Below are positions 27,531-36,468 of a stretch of 64,000 nucleotides of DNA, piece by piece. Made by a program: the position numbers and the translations under genes. The DNA comes from Acuticoccus sediminis. GTDB lineage: Bacteria; Pseudomonadota; Alphaproteobacteria; Rhizobiales; Amorphaceae. A model generated the notes under the pieces. It saw nothing but the letters and a program-made list of their open reading frames with translations. It had not been told where the DNA came from and ran no database searches. How positions within the stretch are numbered: the first letter of the stretch is position 1; every line of letters begins with the position of its first letter. Where the stretch lies: NCBI RefSeq assembly GCF_003258595.1, contig NZ_QHHQ01000006.1:352251-416250 (forward strand), in the 5' to 3' direction.

Positions 27531-28532
27531 CTAGTCCACCAGCGTGGCGAGGGGAGGGATCTTGGCGACGCCGAGGTGGCGCGCGATGAGCGGATTGAAG
27601 AGCAGGTCGCCCTCGGTGTTGTAGGCGATCGGGATGTCGCGAGGATCGGTGCCGGCGGCGATGGCGAGCGCGGTCTCGGCGGCGAACCGGCCCTGCTCCT
27701 CCGGCCGCTTGCCGACGCCGAGGAGGGCGTAGGGCATCAGCCACGGAAAGTCCGTCCCGGTGGGGATCGCGGTGCGCGTCTGCGCCAGCCGGCGCGCCGC
27801 CCGGTCGTCCCAGTCGGTGACCGCGCCGACGCCCAGGAGGAGGAGCATGTCCACCTGCTCCTGCGCCTCGAGGAAGCCCTCGGTCCACGCCTCGAAGTCG
27901 GAGACGAACCAGGTCCTGTCGTAGTGCAGGTCGAAGAGGCGGATGTGCTCCTTCATCTCCTTGCGCTTGGTGGGCGTCTCCTCGGTGATGAGGCCGAGGC
28001 GGTCGCCCTTCGCCAGCGGGCGCATCAGCGAGATGATCTGCGGGATCGCCGACACCTCAACCATGCCGGCGGTGTTGGTGTAGGGCAGGCCGTAGACCGA
28101 GGCGTCCCAGTTCACGCCGCAGAAGACGACCGGCAGGTCGGCGTCCCGGTAGTAGCGCATGATGAGGTACTCGGCGGCCGGGTCGTCCGAGGTGGTCAGC
28201 ACGTCCGGCTTCCATTCGGCGACGATCTCGGTGGCGCGGCGGGCGGCCTCCTCGATCTGCTCCGGCGCGGGGCGGCGCTTGGCGTCGAGGTGGAAGATGC
28301 GCCACTGCCCGCCCGCGCCCTCGATGATGCGGCGGCACTCGGCGGCGATCCGGTCGTTCCACTCGTTGCCCTGATGGTAGCTGTCGACATGGAGAACGCG
28401 AGGCGCCTGCGCCCTGGCCTTCACCGCGGACGCGGTGACGAGGGCCCCGACCGCAGACGCCAGCACGGTGCGTCGTGAGACTTGCCCATGGGCCGCAAGC
28501 GCTCGCCGAAAGCCATTCGACGAGAGGCGCAT
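27531..28532 (-). CDS. Tat-exported periplasmic binding protein (ABC_sub_bind type) without transporter genes
   Basis: The 333-residue precursor carries a twin-arginine signal (SRRTVLASAVGAL, cleavage after ARAQA at about residue 43) and a two-lobed binding protein fold of the ABC_sub_bind/TMP family. No permease or ATPase gene accompanies it. It lies 110 bases upstream of the sensor kinase on the same strand, which suggests it delivers ligand to the kinase's periplasmic domain rather than to a transporter. I chose the ATG at 28532; an upstream TTG at 28559 is in frame but adds nine residues of no clear role. Confidence 0.85.
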   Translation of the reverse strand: MRLSSNGFRRALAAHGQVSRRTVLASAVGALVTASAVKARAQAPRVLHVDSYHQGNEWNDRIAAECRRIIEGAGGQWRIFHLDAKRRPAPEQIEEAARRATEIVAEWKPDVLTTSDDPAAEYLIMRYYRDADLPVVFCGVNWDASVYGLPYTNTAGMVEVSAIPQIISLMRPLAKGDRLGLITEETPTKRKEMKEHIRLFDLHYDRTWFVSDFEAWTEGFLEAQEQVDMLLLLGVGAVTDWDDRAARRLAQTRTAIPTGTDFPWLMPYALLGVGKRPEEQGRFAAETALAIAAGTDPRDIPIAYNTEGDLLFNPLIARHLGVAKIPPLATLVD

Positions 28533-28757
28533 GGCACTATTCCCCAATCTTTGGATCAATATAGGCCGGCATTATAGTGAATGCCGCATGGGCATGCAAA
28601 CCCGCGAGGCTATCATCGGCTTATATTCCTGCATGATCGGTTGATCTAAAGCAGCGCCGCCGCGGTGGTCTTCGGCGAGACTTGAACCGGCGTCTTCATC
28701 CTCGCGATAAACGAGAGTGTGAAATTGAGCGCCGGATAAACGACAGGACGGCTCGCC

Positions 28758-31466
28758 ATGGCAACGGACCCTCAGCTTCCCGAAACCCACGCCCTGACGG
28801 TCCAGGATGCCCTGACGGCGACAGGCGCCTCGCCGGACGGTCTCGCCAGCGACGAGGTGCGGCGCCGGCTGGCGACCTACGGGCCGAACCGACTTCCGGA
28901 GCCGCCGAAGCGCAGCGCGCTGCTGCGCTTCGTTTCCCAGTTTCACAACGTCCTGATTTACGTCCTGCTCGGCTCGGCGGTGGTGACGGCGGCACTCGCG
29001 CACTGGATCGACACCGGCGTCATCCTCGCCGTCGTCATCGTCAACGCGCTGATCGGCTACATCCAGGAGGGGCGCGCCGAGGAGGCTATGGCGGCGATCC
29101 GCGGCATGCTGGCGCCGCACTCGGCGGTCCTGCGCGACGGGGCACGCCAGAGCGTGGACGCCGACGACCTCGTCCCCGGCGATATCGTGCTGGTCGAGGC
29201 CGGCGACCGGGTGCCGGCGGACCTGCGCCTGATCGAAGCACGCGGGCTGAAGGCCGAGGAAGCAATTCTTACCGGCGAGTCCGTCCCTGTGGAGAAGAGC
29301 AGTGGGCCGGTGGCAGCGGACGCTGCCCTCGGCGACCGCACCTCGATGCTGTTCAGCGGCACGCTCGTCGCCGCCGGAACCGCGCGCGGCGTCGTCGCGG
29401 CGACGGGGGTCCACACGCAGATCGGCCACATCAGCGGCATGCTCGCCGAGGTGGAGACGCTGACGACGCCGCTGGTGCGCCAGATGGACGTCTTCGCCCG
29501 CTGGCTCAGCATCTTCATCCTGCTCCTCGCCGCGCTCCTCCTCGCCTACGGCTATTTCGTCGACCACCGCGGCTTCGCCGAGTTCTTCATGGCCGTCGTC
29601 GGCCTCTCGGTGGCGGCGATCCCGGAGGGGCTCCCGGCGGTCCTGACGATCACCCTCGCGGTCGGCGTCCAGGCGATGGCGCGTCGCAACGCCATCGTGC
29701 GCCGGCTGCCGGCCATCGAGACCCTCGGTTCGGTTTCTGTCATTTGTTCGGACAAAACCGGCACGCTGACGCGCAACGAGATGATGGTCGCCGCGCTGGC
29801 GTCCTCCGACGCCATCTACACGGTCGACGGCGACGGCTATTCGCCGGAAGGCGTCATCCAGGTCGGCCACGAGACGGTCGACGCTGCGAGCCATCCGATC
29901 CTCGCCGAGTTCGCCCGCGCCGCCGCCCTCTGCAACGACGCGGTCCTCGCGCAGGGCGAGACGGACTGGCGCATCGAGGGCGACCCGATGGAGGGCGCGC
30001 TGATGGCGTTCGCGGGCAAGGTCTCGGGCGAGGGGGCGCGCCCGTTCGCCGGCGGGCGCCGTCTCGACGCGATCCCCTTCGATGCCGCCCACCGCTACAT
30101 GGCCGTGCTGCACGAGGAGACCGACGGCAGCGCCACGATCTACGTCAAGGGCGCGCCGGAGGTGCTGATCGCCATGTGCGCCGACCAGCTCTGCGCCGCC
30201 GGGACCGCGCCGATCGACCCCTCCGCCTGGCACGAGACGGTGGAGCGGCTGGCCGAGAACGGCCAGCGCGTGCTTGCCCTCGCCGTCCGCCGCGCCGCGC
30301 CGGACGGCGAGGCCCTCGACCCCGGCCACCTCGCCCACCACCTCACGCTGATCGGCCTCGTCGGCCTGATCGACCCGCCGCGGCCGGAGGCGATCGCCGC
30401 GGTCGCCGAGTGCCATGCCGCCGGCATCCGCGTGAAGATGATCACCGGCGACCACAGCGCGACGGCGCGCGCCATCGGCGCCATGATCGGCCTCACCAAC
30501 ACCGACAGCGTGCTGACGGGCGCCGACATCGAGGTGATGAACGACGCCGAGCTCTCGGAGGCGGCGCTCGTCACCGACGTCTTCGCCCGCACCTCGCCCG
30601 CCCACAAGCTGCGCCTCGTGACGGCGCTGCAGGCGCGCGGCCTGACCGTCGCGATGACCGGCGACGGGGTGAACGACGCGCCGGCGCTGAAGCGCGCGGA
30701 CGCCGGCATCGCCATGGGCCAGAAGGGGAGCGAGGCCGCCAAGGAGGCGGCCGAGCTGGTCCTCGCCGACGACAACTTCGCCTCCATCGTCGCGGCCGTG
30801 CGTGAAGGCCGGACGGTCTACGACAACATCAAGAAGGTGATCATCTGGACGCTGCCCACCAACGCGGGCGAGGCGATGACCATCGTGATCGCGCTCTTCA
30901 TCGGCATGTCGCTGCCGATCACGGCGGTGCAGATCCTGTGGGTGAACCTCATCACCGGCGTCACGCTCGGCGTCGCGCTCGCGTTCGAGCCGTCCGAGCC
31001 CAACACCATGCGCCGGCCGCCGCGCGCCCGGCATGCGCCGCTGCTGGACGGCGGGCAGATATGGTCCATCGCGCTGGCGTCCGCGTTCTTCCTGTGCGGC
31101 GTGTTCGGGATCTACGTCTACGCCCTCGGCCAGGGCTATCCGCTGGCGCTCGCGCAGACGATGGCGATGAACACGCTGGTCGTGCTCGAGATCTTCCACC
31201 TCTTCTTCGTGCGCAACATCTACGGCGCGTCGCTGCGATGGGATGCGGCGCGCGGCACCAAGGTGGTGTGGCTGTGCGTCGTCGTGGTGACGCTCGGGCA
31301 GTTCCTGATCACCTACCTGCCGCCGATGCAGACGCTGTTCGGGACGACGGCGGTGCCGTTCTTCGACGGCGTGCTCATCGTCGCGGTCGGCGCCGTCTAT
31401 CTCGCGCTGATCGAGACCGACAAGCAGATGCGCCTCGCCTTCCGCCGCAGCGTCGAGGCGGTCTGA
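28758..31466 (+). CDS. P2-type cation-transporting ATPase
   Basis: The 902-residue protein has the full P-type layout: N-terminal cation ATPase domain, ILTGESVPVEK, phosphorylation motif SDKTGTLT (about residue 332), [12 protein letters not shown] hinge and ten helices. The ion-path helix 4 motif AAIPEGLP and the helix 5 pair in TNAGE match calcium pumps. Helix 6 reads NLITGVTLG, with Gly where SERCA-type pumps have the Asp ligand. Similar bacterial pumps of uncertain ion choice have this change, so I do not call it a strict calcium pump. It is divergent from the binding protein gene, and an RTX protease follows 190 bases downstream. Confidence 0.9.
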   Translation: MATDPQLPETHALTVQDALTATGASPDGLASDEVRRRLATYGPNRLPEPPKRSALLRFVSQFHNVLIYVLLGSAVVTAALAHWIDTGVILAVVIVNALIGYIQEGRAEEAMAAIRGMLAPHSAVLRDGARQSVDADDLVPGDIVLVEAGDRVPADLRLIEARGLKAEEAILTGESVPVEKSSGPVAADAALGDRTSMLFSGTLVAAGTARGVVAATGVHTQIGHISGMLAEVETLTTPLVRQMDVFARWLSIFILLLAALLLAYGYFVDHRGFAEFFMAVVGLSVAAIPEGLPAVLTITLAVGVQAMARRNAIVRRLPAIETLGSVSVICSDKTGTLTRNEMMVAALASSDAIYTVDGDGYSPEGVIQVGHETVDAASHPILAEFARAAALCNDAVLAQGETDWRIEGDPMEGALMAFAGKVSGEGARPFAGGRRLDAIPFDAAHRYMAVLHEETDGSATIYVKGAPEVLIAMCADQLCAAGTAPIDPSAWHETVERLAENGQRVLALAVRRAAPDGEALDPGHLAHHLTLIGLVGLIDPPRPEAIAAVAECHAAGIRVKMITGDHSATARAIGAMIGLTNTDSVLTGADIEVMNDAELSEAALVTDVFARTSPAHKLRLVTALQARGLTVAMTGDGVNDAPALKRADAGIAMGQKGSEAAKEAAELVLADDNFASIVAAVREGRTVYDNIKKVIIWTLPTNAGEAMTIVIALFIGMSLPITAVQILWVNLITGVTLGVALAFEPSEPNTMRRPPRARHAPLLDGGQIWSIALASAFFLCGVFGIYVYALGQGYPLALAQTMAMNTLVVLEIFHLFFVRNIYGASLRWDAARGTKVVWLCVVVVTLGQFLITYLPPMQTLFGTTAVPFFDGVLIVAVGAVYLALIETDKQMRLAFRRSVEAV

Positions 31467-31655
31467 CCGCCGCCGCGCAAGGGGCTGCTGCAGAAGCGAC
31501 AGAGCGTCGCCGGCAGCCCCGCCAGTCCCGTCCCAGCCTCGCCTGACACTCTCGTGCGGATGCCCTGACGCGCGGCCGTCGCCGCTCCGAGGGCCGCCCG
31601 GCGGCGACCCGTCGTCCCACCGGCAGCGTAACGTGTACCGAGTAACGAGTAGATC

Positions 31656-34112
31656 ATGGCTGGAACAGCAACGCCGACCAACGGCCCGTCGTCGGGCAAC
31701 ACCTGGCTCAGCGGCCTTCTCTCCGGGGTGCAGTGGTCCTCCGGAGGCTCCCCGACCACCATCAGCGTCTACATCGCCGGGACGAGCGGGGACGAGACGC
31801 TCACCCACGGCGCGCAGAGCATCACCGCGCAGGATTCGATCACGCAGGCTGAGATCGATGCGATGAACGAGGCGATGTCGATGATCGCCGACGTCTGCAA
31901 CATCACCTTCACGGCCGTCGCGAGCCAGGCGGACGCCGACCTCATCTGGGCGTGCGTCGACAACGTGGACGGGCAGGGCGCGCTCGGCTGGGCCAACTTT
32001 CCCGGCGGCGCCTACAGCTCGATCCACGGCGACTACCAGAGCGTCATCACGGTCAACCAGGACGCCTATGTCGGCCCGGCGATCGAGGTCGGCGGCTACG
32101 ACTACATCACCTTCATCCACGAGCTCGGCCACGCCCTGGGCCTCGCGCACCCGCACGACAATGCCGGCCTGTCGAGCATCTTCCCGAGCGTGTCGGGCCC
32201 GTTCGGCGACTACGGCGACTACGACATGAACCAGGGCGTCTACACGATGATGTCCTACAACGACGGCTGGCAGACCGCCCCGGCCGGCAGCTCCTACTAC
32301 GCCGATCTCGGCTGGGAGGGGACGCCGATGGCGCTCGACATCGCCGCGCTGCAGCTCATGTACGGCGCCAACATGACGACGGCGACGGGGGACGACACCT
32401 ATACGCTGTCCGGCTCCAACGTCGCCGGCACGTACTATTCCTGCATCTGGGACGCGGGTGGCACGGACGAGATCGTCGGCGCGGCGAGCGTTGCAAACCT
32501 CATCGACCTGCGCGCGGCGACCCTCGGTGACGAGGTCGGCGGCGGCGGTTTCGTGTCGTACGCCAACGGGGTGTTCGGCGGCTTCACCATCGCCAACGGC
32601 GTCGTCATCGAGAACGCGACCGGCGGCAGCCTCGACGACGCGATCATCGGCAACGGCGCGGCGAACGCGCTCTCCGGGCTCGGCGGGGCGGACAGTGTCG
32701 CCGGCGACGCGGGCGCGGACACGCTCCTCGGCGGAGCCGGCGCCGACACGCTGGACGGCGGGGCGGACGGCGACAGCATCAGCGGCGGGGCCGACAACGA
32801 CACGCTCGTCGGCGATGCCGGCGACGACGTCCTCGACGGCGGATCCGGGACCGATACGTTCACCTTCGAGGGCGTCTTCGGCAACGACACGCTTTCCGGC
32901 GCAGCCGACCTCGGCGAGACGGCGAACGTCATCAGCTTCGGCAGCCTCGTCACCGAGGCGATGATCACGACGGCGCTCGCGGCCAACAACGACGACCTGC
33001 TGGTGACGGTGGCGGGCGGCTCCGGCGGCACGACGCAGAGCGGGACGATCCTGCTTGCGGGATGGGCCACGGCGCAGGCCGGCGGCGCCGGCTTCGGGTC
33101 CATCGTCTGGTCCGCGGGCGGCGGCGGAAGCATCGACCTGACGACCGACCTCTTCGCCGCCGACCCCGACCCGACGCCGGATCCGGCTCCGGATCCGACA
33201 CCTGCGCCGATCATCGGCGGGCGGGGGTCCGACGCGCTCACCGGGACCACCTCGTCCGAGATGATCAACTCCGGCGCGGGCAACGACGTGGCGAGCGCGC
33301 TGGGCGGCGACGACACGCTCGTCGGCTACTCCGGCAACGACACGCTTTACGGCGGCGCCGGCGACGACAGCATCACCGGCGACCAGAACAACGACAGGCT
33401 CTACGGCGAGGACGGCAACGATACGCTGGACGGCGGCGCCGGCTACGACCTGTGCGAGGGCGGCGACGGGGACGACCTCATCCTCGGCGGAACGTTCAAC
33501 GACACGCTGGACGGCGGCGCCGGCAGCGACACCGTCGACGGCGGCGTCGGCACGGACCGGATCCTCGGCGGCGCGGACGGCGACAGCCTCTCCGGCGGAC
33601 GCGACAACGACATCGTCGACGGCGAGGACGGCGACGACCTGCTCTTCGGCGACGACGGACGCGACCAGCTTCTCGGCAGCGGCGGCGGCGACACGCTGGA
33701 CGGCGGGCGCGACAACGACCGGCTCGACGGCGGGGAGGGCGACGACGTGCTCCTCGGCGGCGTCGGCCTCGACACGCTCACCGGCGCTGCCGGCGACGAC
33801 ACGCTCGACGGCGGCGCACACAAGGACATCTACATGTTCTCCGGCGACTTCGGGCACGACACGATCGTCTCGATGCTGCACGGCGACCAGATCAACCTCG
33901 GCACCTTCCGCGCGGTGAAGGGCGGGGCGATCAAGATGGCCGACCTTCTCCTCACCACCTCCGGCAGCGACGTGGTGATCGAGTTCGACTTCGACCGCAA
34001 CCTGGTGGCCGATACGGTCGACCTCGACGGCGACGCGGTCGCCGACAGCGTCTCGATCACGCTTCAGGACACGGTGATCGCCGAGGTGACCGCGTCGGAC
34101 TTCATCATGTAG
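31656..34112 (+). CDS. Secreted RTX metalloprotease, serralysin-like (M10B)
   Basis: The 818-residue protein has no N-terminal signal peptide, as expected for type I secretion. The catalytic domain holds the zinc site HELGHALGLAH (about residue 158) and the Met-turn MMSYND near 200. Glycine/Asp-rich calcium-binding nonapeptides of GGAGADTLDGG type form two blocks, about residues 345-405 and 515-725. A Pro/Asp spacer (DPDPTPDPAPDPTPAP) separates them. The last 90 residues resemble a secretion tail, ending DFIM. No HlyB/HlyD/TolC-type exporter genes are in the window, so it must use one elsewhere. Confidence 0.92.
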   Translation: MAGTATPTNGPSSGNTWLSGLLSGVQWSSGGSPTTISVYIAGTSGDETLTHGAQSITAQDSITQAEIDAMNEAMSMIADVCNITFTAVASQADADLIWACVDNVDGQGALGWANFPGGAYSSIHGDYQSVITVNQDAYVGPAIEVGGYDYITFIHELGHALGLAHPHDNAGLSSIFPSVSGPFGDYGDYDMNQGVYTMMSYNDGWQTAPAGSSYYADLGWEGTPMALDIAALQLMYGANMTTATGDDTYTLSGSNVAGTYYSCIWDAGGTDEIVGAASVANLIDLRAATLGDEVGGGGFVSYANGVFGGFTIANGVVIENATGGSLDDAIIGNGAANALSGLGGADSVAGDAGADTLLGGAGADTLDGGADGDSISGGADNDTLVGDAGDDVLDGGSGTDTFTFEGVFGNDTLSGAADLGETANVISFGSLVTEAMITTALAANNDDLLVTVAGGSGGTTQSGTILLAGWATAQAGGAGFGSIVWSAGGGGSIDLTTDLFAADPDPTPDPAPDPTPAPIIGGRGSDALTGTTSSEMINSGAGNDVASALGGDDTLVGYSGNDTLYGGAGDDSITGDQNNDRLYGEDGNDTLDGGAGYDLCEGGDGDDLILGGTFNDTLDGGAGSDTVDGGVGTDRILGGADGDSLSGGRDNDIVDGEDGDDLLFGDDGRDQLLGSGGGDTLDGGRDNDRLDGGEGDDVLLGGVGLDTLTGAAGDDTLDGGAHKDIYMFSGDFGHDTIVSMLHGDQINLGTFRAVKGGAIKMADLLLTTSGSDVVIEFDFDRNLVADTVDLDGDAVADSVSITLQDTVIAEVTASDFIM

Positions 34113-35133
34113 CGGGCGCGATCAGGTCGCCGGTGGCGGGGAGCGTTCCGTCCCCGCCATAGCGGCGGCGGATCTTCTGGCGCAGGAGGTCCAGCACCCG
34201 CAGCATCGCGGGCGAGGCCTCGTGGTCGCGCAGGAGCACCAGCGAGTAGGGGTCGACCACCATGTCCTGCGCCACCTTCAGGCGGTGGATGCCGCCGCCG
34301 AACGCGCTCGGCGAGGCGTAGAAGTTGCTCGCCGCGGTGGCGATGGGGGCGATGGCGTTGGTCTCGCTGATGATGGCGAGCGTCAGCAGCGTCGACGAGG
34401 TGCTGAGGATGCGCTTGGGCTGCTCATAGCCGTGGCTCAGCAGGTAGTCGCGCGCGGTGCGCCGCAGCAGGCCGCCTTCCTCCTGCATGATCCAGTCGTA
34501 GTGCAGGCAGTCGGCGAGGGTGATGTCCTCGCGCCGGGTGAGCGGGTGTCCGTTGCGCACGATGAGCGACACCGGCTCCGGCCCGATGGGCTCGAGCCGG
34601 ATCGCGCGCCGGTCCACCCCCTCCATCACGCGGCCGATGTAGAAGTCGAGATCGCGCGACAGGAGCGCCTCGCCGAGCTTGTCGCTGGTGTCGACATGGA
34701 CCGACAGCTCGATCTCCGGATAGGCGATGCGAAGGTCCCTGATGAGCGGCAGGATGAGGTCCACTGCGGGACCCGTGACGCTGCCGATGCGCACCAGGCC
34801 GTGCACGCCGCTCGTCAGCGCGGCGATCTCGGTCTGCACCTGGTCGAGGCGGTAGAGGATCTCGCGGGCGCGGGCGGCGAGGGTCTCGCCGGCCGGCGTC
34901 AGGGTCACGCCACGGGCGTGGCGGTCGTAGAGGCGGGCGTCCACCATCCGCTCCAGCTCCGACAACAGGCGGGAGGCGGCAGGCTGCGTCATCGACATCT
35001 GCGCCGCCGCGCCGGACACTTGTCCTGTGTCCTGCAGCGCGACCAGGAGGCGAAGCTGCGGCAGGCGCAATCCGCGGCGCAGCAACTCGTCCCGCAGCAG
35101 GTGTCCACGGGCCGCGCCGGATGCGACATCCAT
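34105..35133 (-). CDS. LysR-family regulator, GbpR-like, of the sugar locus
   Basis: The 342-residue protein has an HTH at about residues 22-80 (VSGAAAQMSMTQPAASRLLSELE) and a LysR effector domain. It is divergent from chvE, exactly where rhizobia and Agrobacterium carry gbpR, the galactose-binding-protein regulator, and the sequence fits that branch. It should bind the 175-base intergenic region and control chvE-ggu expression in response to galactose, arabinose or related sugars. Its stop overlaps the RTX protease end by 8 bases. Confidence 0.85.
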   Translation of the reverse strand: MDVASGAARGHLLRDELLRRGLRLPQLRLLVALQDTGQVSGAAAQMSMTQPAASRLLSELERMVDARLYDRHARGVTLTPAGETLAARAREILYRLDQVQTEIAALTSGVHGLVRIGSVTGPAVDLILPLIRDLRIAYPEIELSVHVDTSDKLGEALLSRDLDFYIGRVMEGVDRRAIRLEPIGPEPVSLIVRNGHPLTRREDITLADCLHYDWIMQEEGGLLRRTARDYLLSHGYEQPKRILSTSSTLLTLAIISETNAIAPIATAASNFYASPSAFGGGIHRLKVAQDMVVDPYSLVLLRDHEASPAMLRVLDLLRQKIRRRYGGDGTLPATGDLIAPAT

Positions 35134-35308
35134 AGGTGTTATCCCAAAATTGCTATATCACAGCCACAAATTCTTATTTGCTCGGTATAGCGCAACGGCG
35201 CAAGGTCGGGCACCACCGCTCGCACGCATCAGTTGCGGGACATGAAAATAATCGTCGGCGCGGCCATCCCGGGACGGGGGCGAGCGTCCGGCTGAGGGAG
35301 GACAATCC
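35134..35308. promoter_or_regulatory. Divergent promoter/operator region between LysR gene and chvE
   Basis: This 175-base gap is clearly AT-richer than its surroundings around 35140-35195. An inverted GCTATA (35152-35157) and TATAGC (35186-35191) pair spans 28 bases, a possible regulator-binding site. Both the LysR regulator and the chvE operon must start here. Exact -35 and -10 boxes are not certain. Confidence 0.5.
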
Positions 35309-36373
35309 ATGCGTTTCACCAGACGTGTTCTGGGCGCGACGGCGCTCGCCCTGTTGATCGCCACGCCCTCGTTGGCCCAGGACAAGGGATATGTCGGCAT
35401 CGCCATGCCCACCAAGTCGTCGGCCCGCTGGATCGACGACGGCAACAACATGGTCAAGCAGTTCGAGGAGGCCGGCTACACCACGGACCTCCAGTACGCC
35501 GAAGACGACATTCCCAACCAGCTCGCCCAGATCGAGAACATGATCACCAAGGGCGTCAACGTGCTGGTGATCGCGGCGATCGACGGAACCACGCTCTCCG
35601 ACGCGCTGGCGAACGCGGCCGCGGCCGACATCAAGATCGTCGCCTACGACCGCCTCATCCGCGATTCGGGGGACGTCGACTACTACGCCACCTTCGACAA
35701 CTTCAAGGTCGGCGTGCAGCAGGCGCAGACCCTGGTGGACGGGCTGAAGGAGCGCTTCCCGGACGTGTCGCCCTGGAACGTCGAGCTGTTCGGCGGCTCG
35801 CCTGACGACAACAACGCCTACTTCTTCTACAACGGCGCCATGAGCGTGCTGCAGCCGCTCATCGACGAGGGCAAGATCGCCATTCCCTCCGGGCAGACGG
35901 GCATGGACACCGTCGGCACCCTGCGCTGGGACGGCTCGGTCGCCCAGTCGCGCATGGATAACCTCCTCTCCGCCAACTACACCGACAAGACGATCCACGG
36001 CGTGCTCTCGCCGTACGACGGACTGTCCATCGGGATCATCTCCTCGCTGACCGGCGTCGGCTACGGCTCGGGCGACCAGAAGATGCCGATCGTGACCGGG
36101 CAGGACGCGGAGGTGCCGTCCGTCAAGGCGATCCTGCGCGGCGACCAGTACTCGACCATCTTCAAGGACACGCGCGAGCTCGCCCGCGTGACGGTCGGCA
36201 TGGTCGACGCCCTGCTCGAAGGCTCGGAGCCGGAGATCAACGACACCGAGACCTACGACAACGGCGTCAAGGTCGTCCCGTCCTACCTCCTGGAGCCGGT
36301 CCCGGTGACCGCCGAGAACTGGGAGAAGGTGCTCGTCGACAGCGGCTACTACGACAAGGGCCAGATCGACTGA
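35309..36373 (+). CDS. chvE: ChvE-type multiple monosaccharide-binding protein
   Basis: The 354-residue precursor has a signal peptide (hydrophobic segment ending PSLAQ at about residue 23) and the type I periplasmic sugar-binding fold. The mature start [20 protein letters not shown] and motifs such as [20 protein letters not shown] match ChvE/MmsA-family proteins. These bind glucose, galactose, arabinose, xylose and related sugars and, in Agrobacterium, also signal to VirA. No virulence genes are seen here, so import is the expected role. gguA, gguB and gguC follow in the standard order. Confidence 0.93.
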   Translation: MRFTRRVLGATALALLIATPSLAQDKGYVGIAMPTKSSARWIDDGNNMVKQFEEAGYTTDLQYAEDDIPNQLAQIENMITKGVNVLVIAAIDGTTLSDALANAAAADIKIVAYDRLIRDSGDVDYYATFDNFKVGVQQAQTLVDGLKERFPDVSPWNVELFGGSPDDNNAYFFYNGAMSVLQPLIDEGKIAIPSGQTGMDTVGTLRWDGSVAQSRMDNLLSANYTDKTIHGVLSPYDGLSIGIISSLTGVGYGSGDQKMPIVTGQDAEVPSVKAILRGDQYSTIFKDTRELARVTVGMVDALLEGSEPEINDTETYDNGVKVVPSYLLEPVPVTAENWEKVLVDSGYYDKGQID

Positions 36374-36468
36374 CCGTTCCTCCCGCGGCCGGCGCCTGAC
36401 GCGCCGGCCCACCTCGTCCGCCGGTCCGGATCCGGCGGGCGGCCTTTCATTCTAGGCGAGGCACACTC

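Noticed and set aside
28588..28644. 18-codon ORF in the divergent gap upstream of the P2 ATPase
   Set aside because: It has no ribosome site and no hydrophobic or other pattern; probably part of the promoter region.
28572..33881. A very long open frame (about 1769 codons) on the minus strand, antisense to the P2 ATPase and RTX protease
   Set aside because: It is Arg/His/Val/Glu-rich with no domain pattern and lies opposite two well-supported genes. In DNA this GC-rich, antisense frames lack stops by chance.
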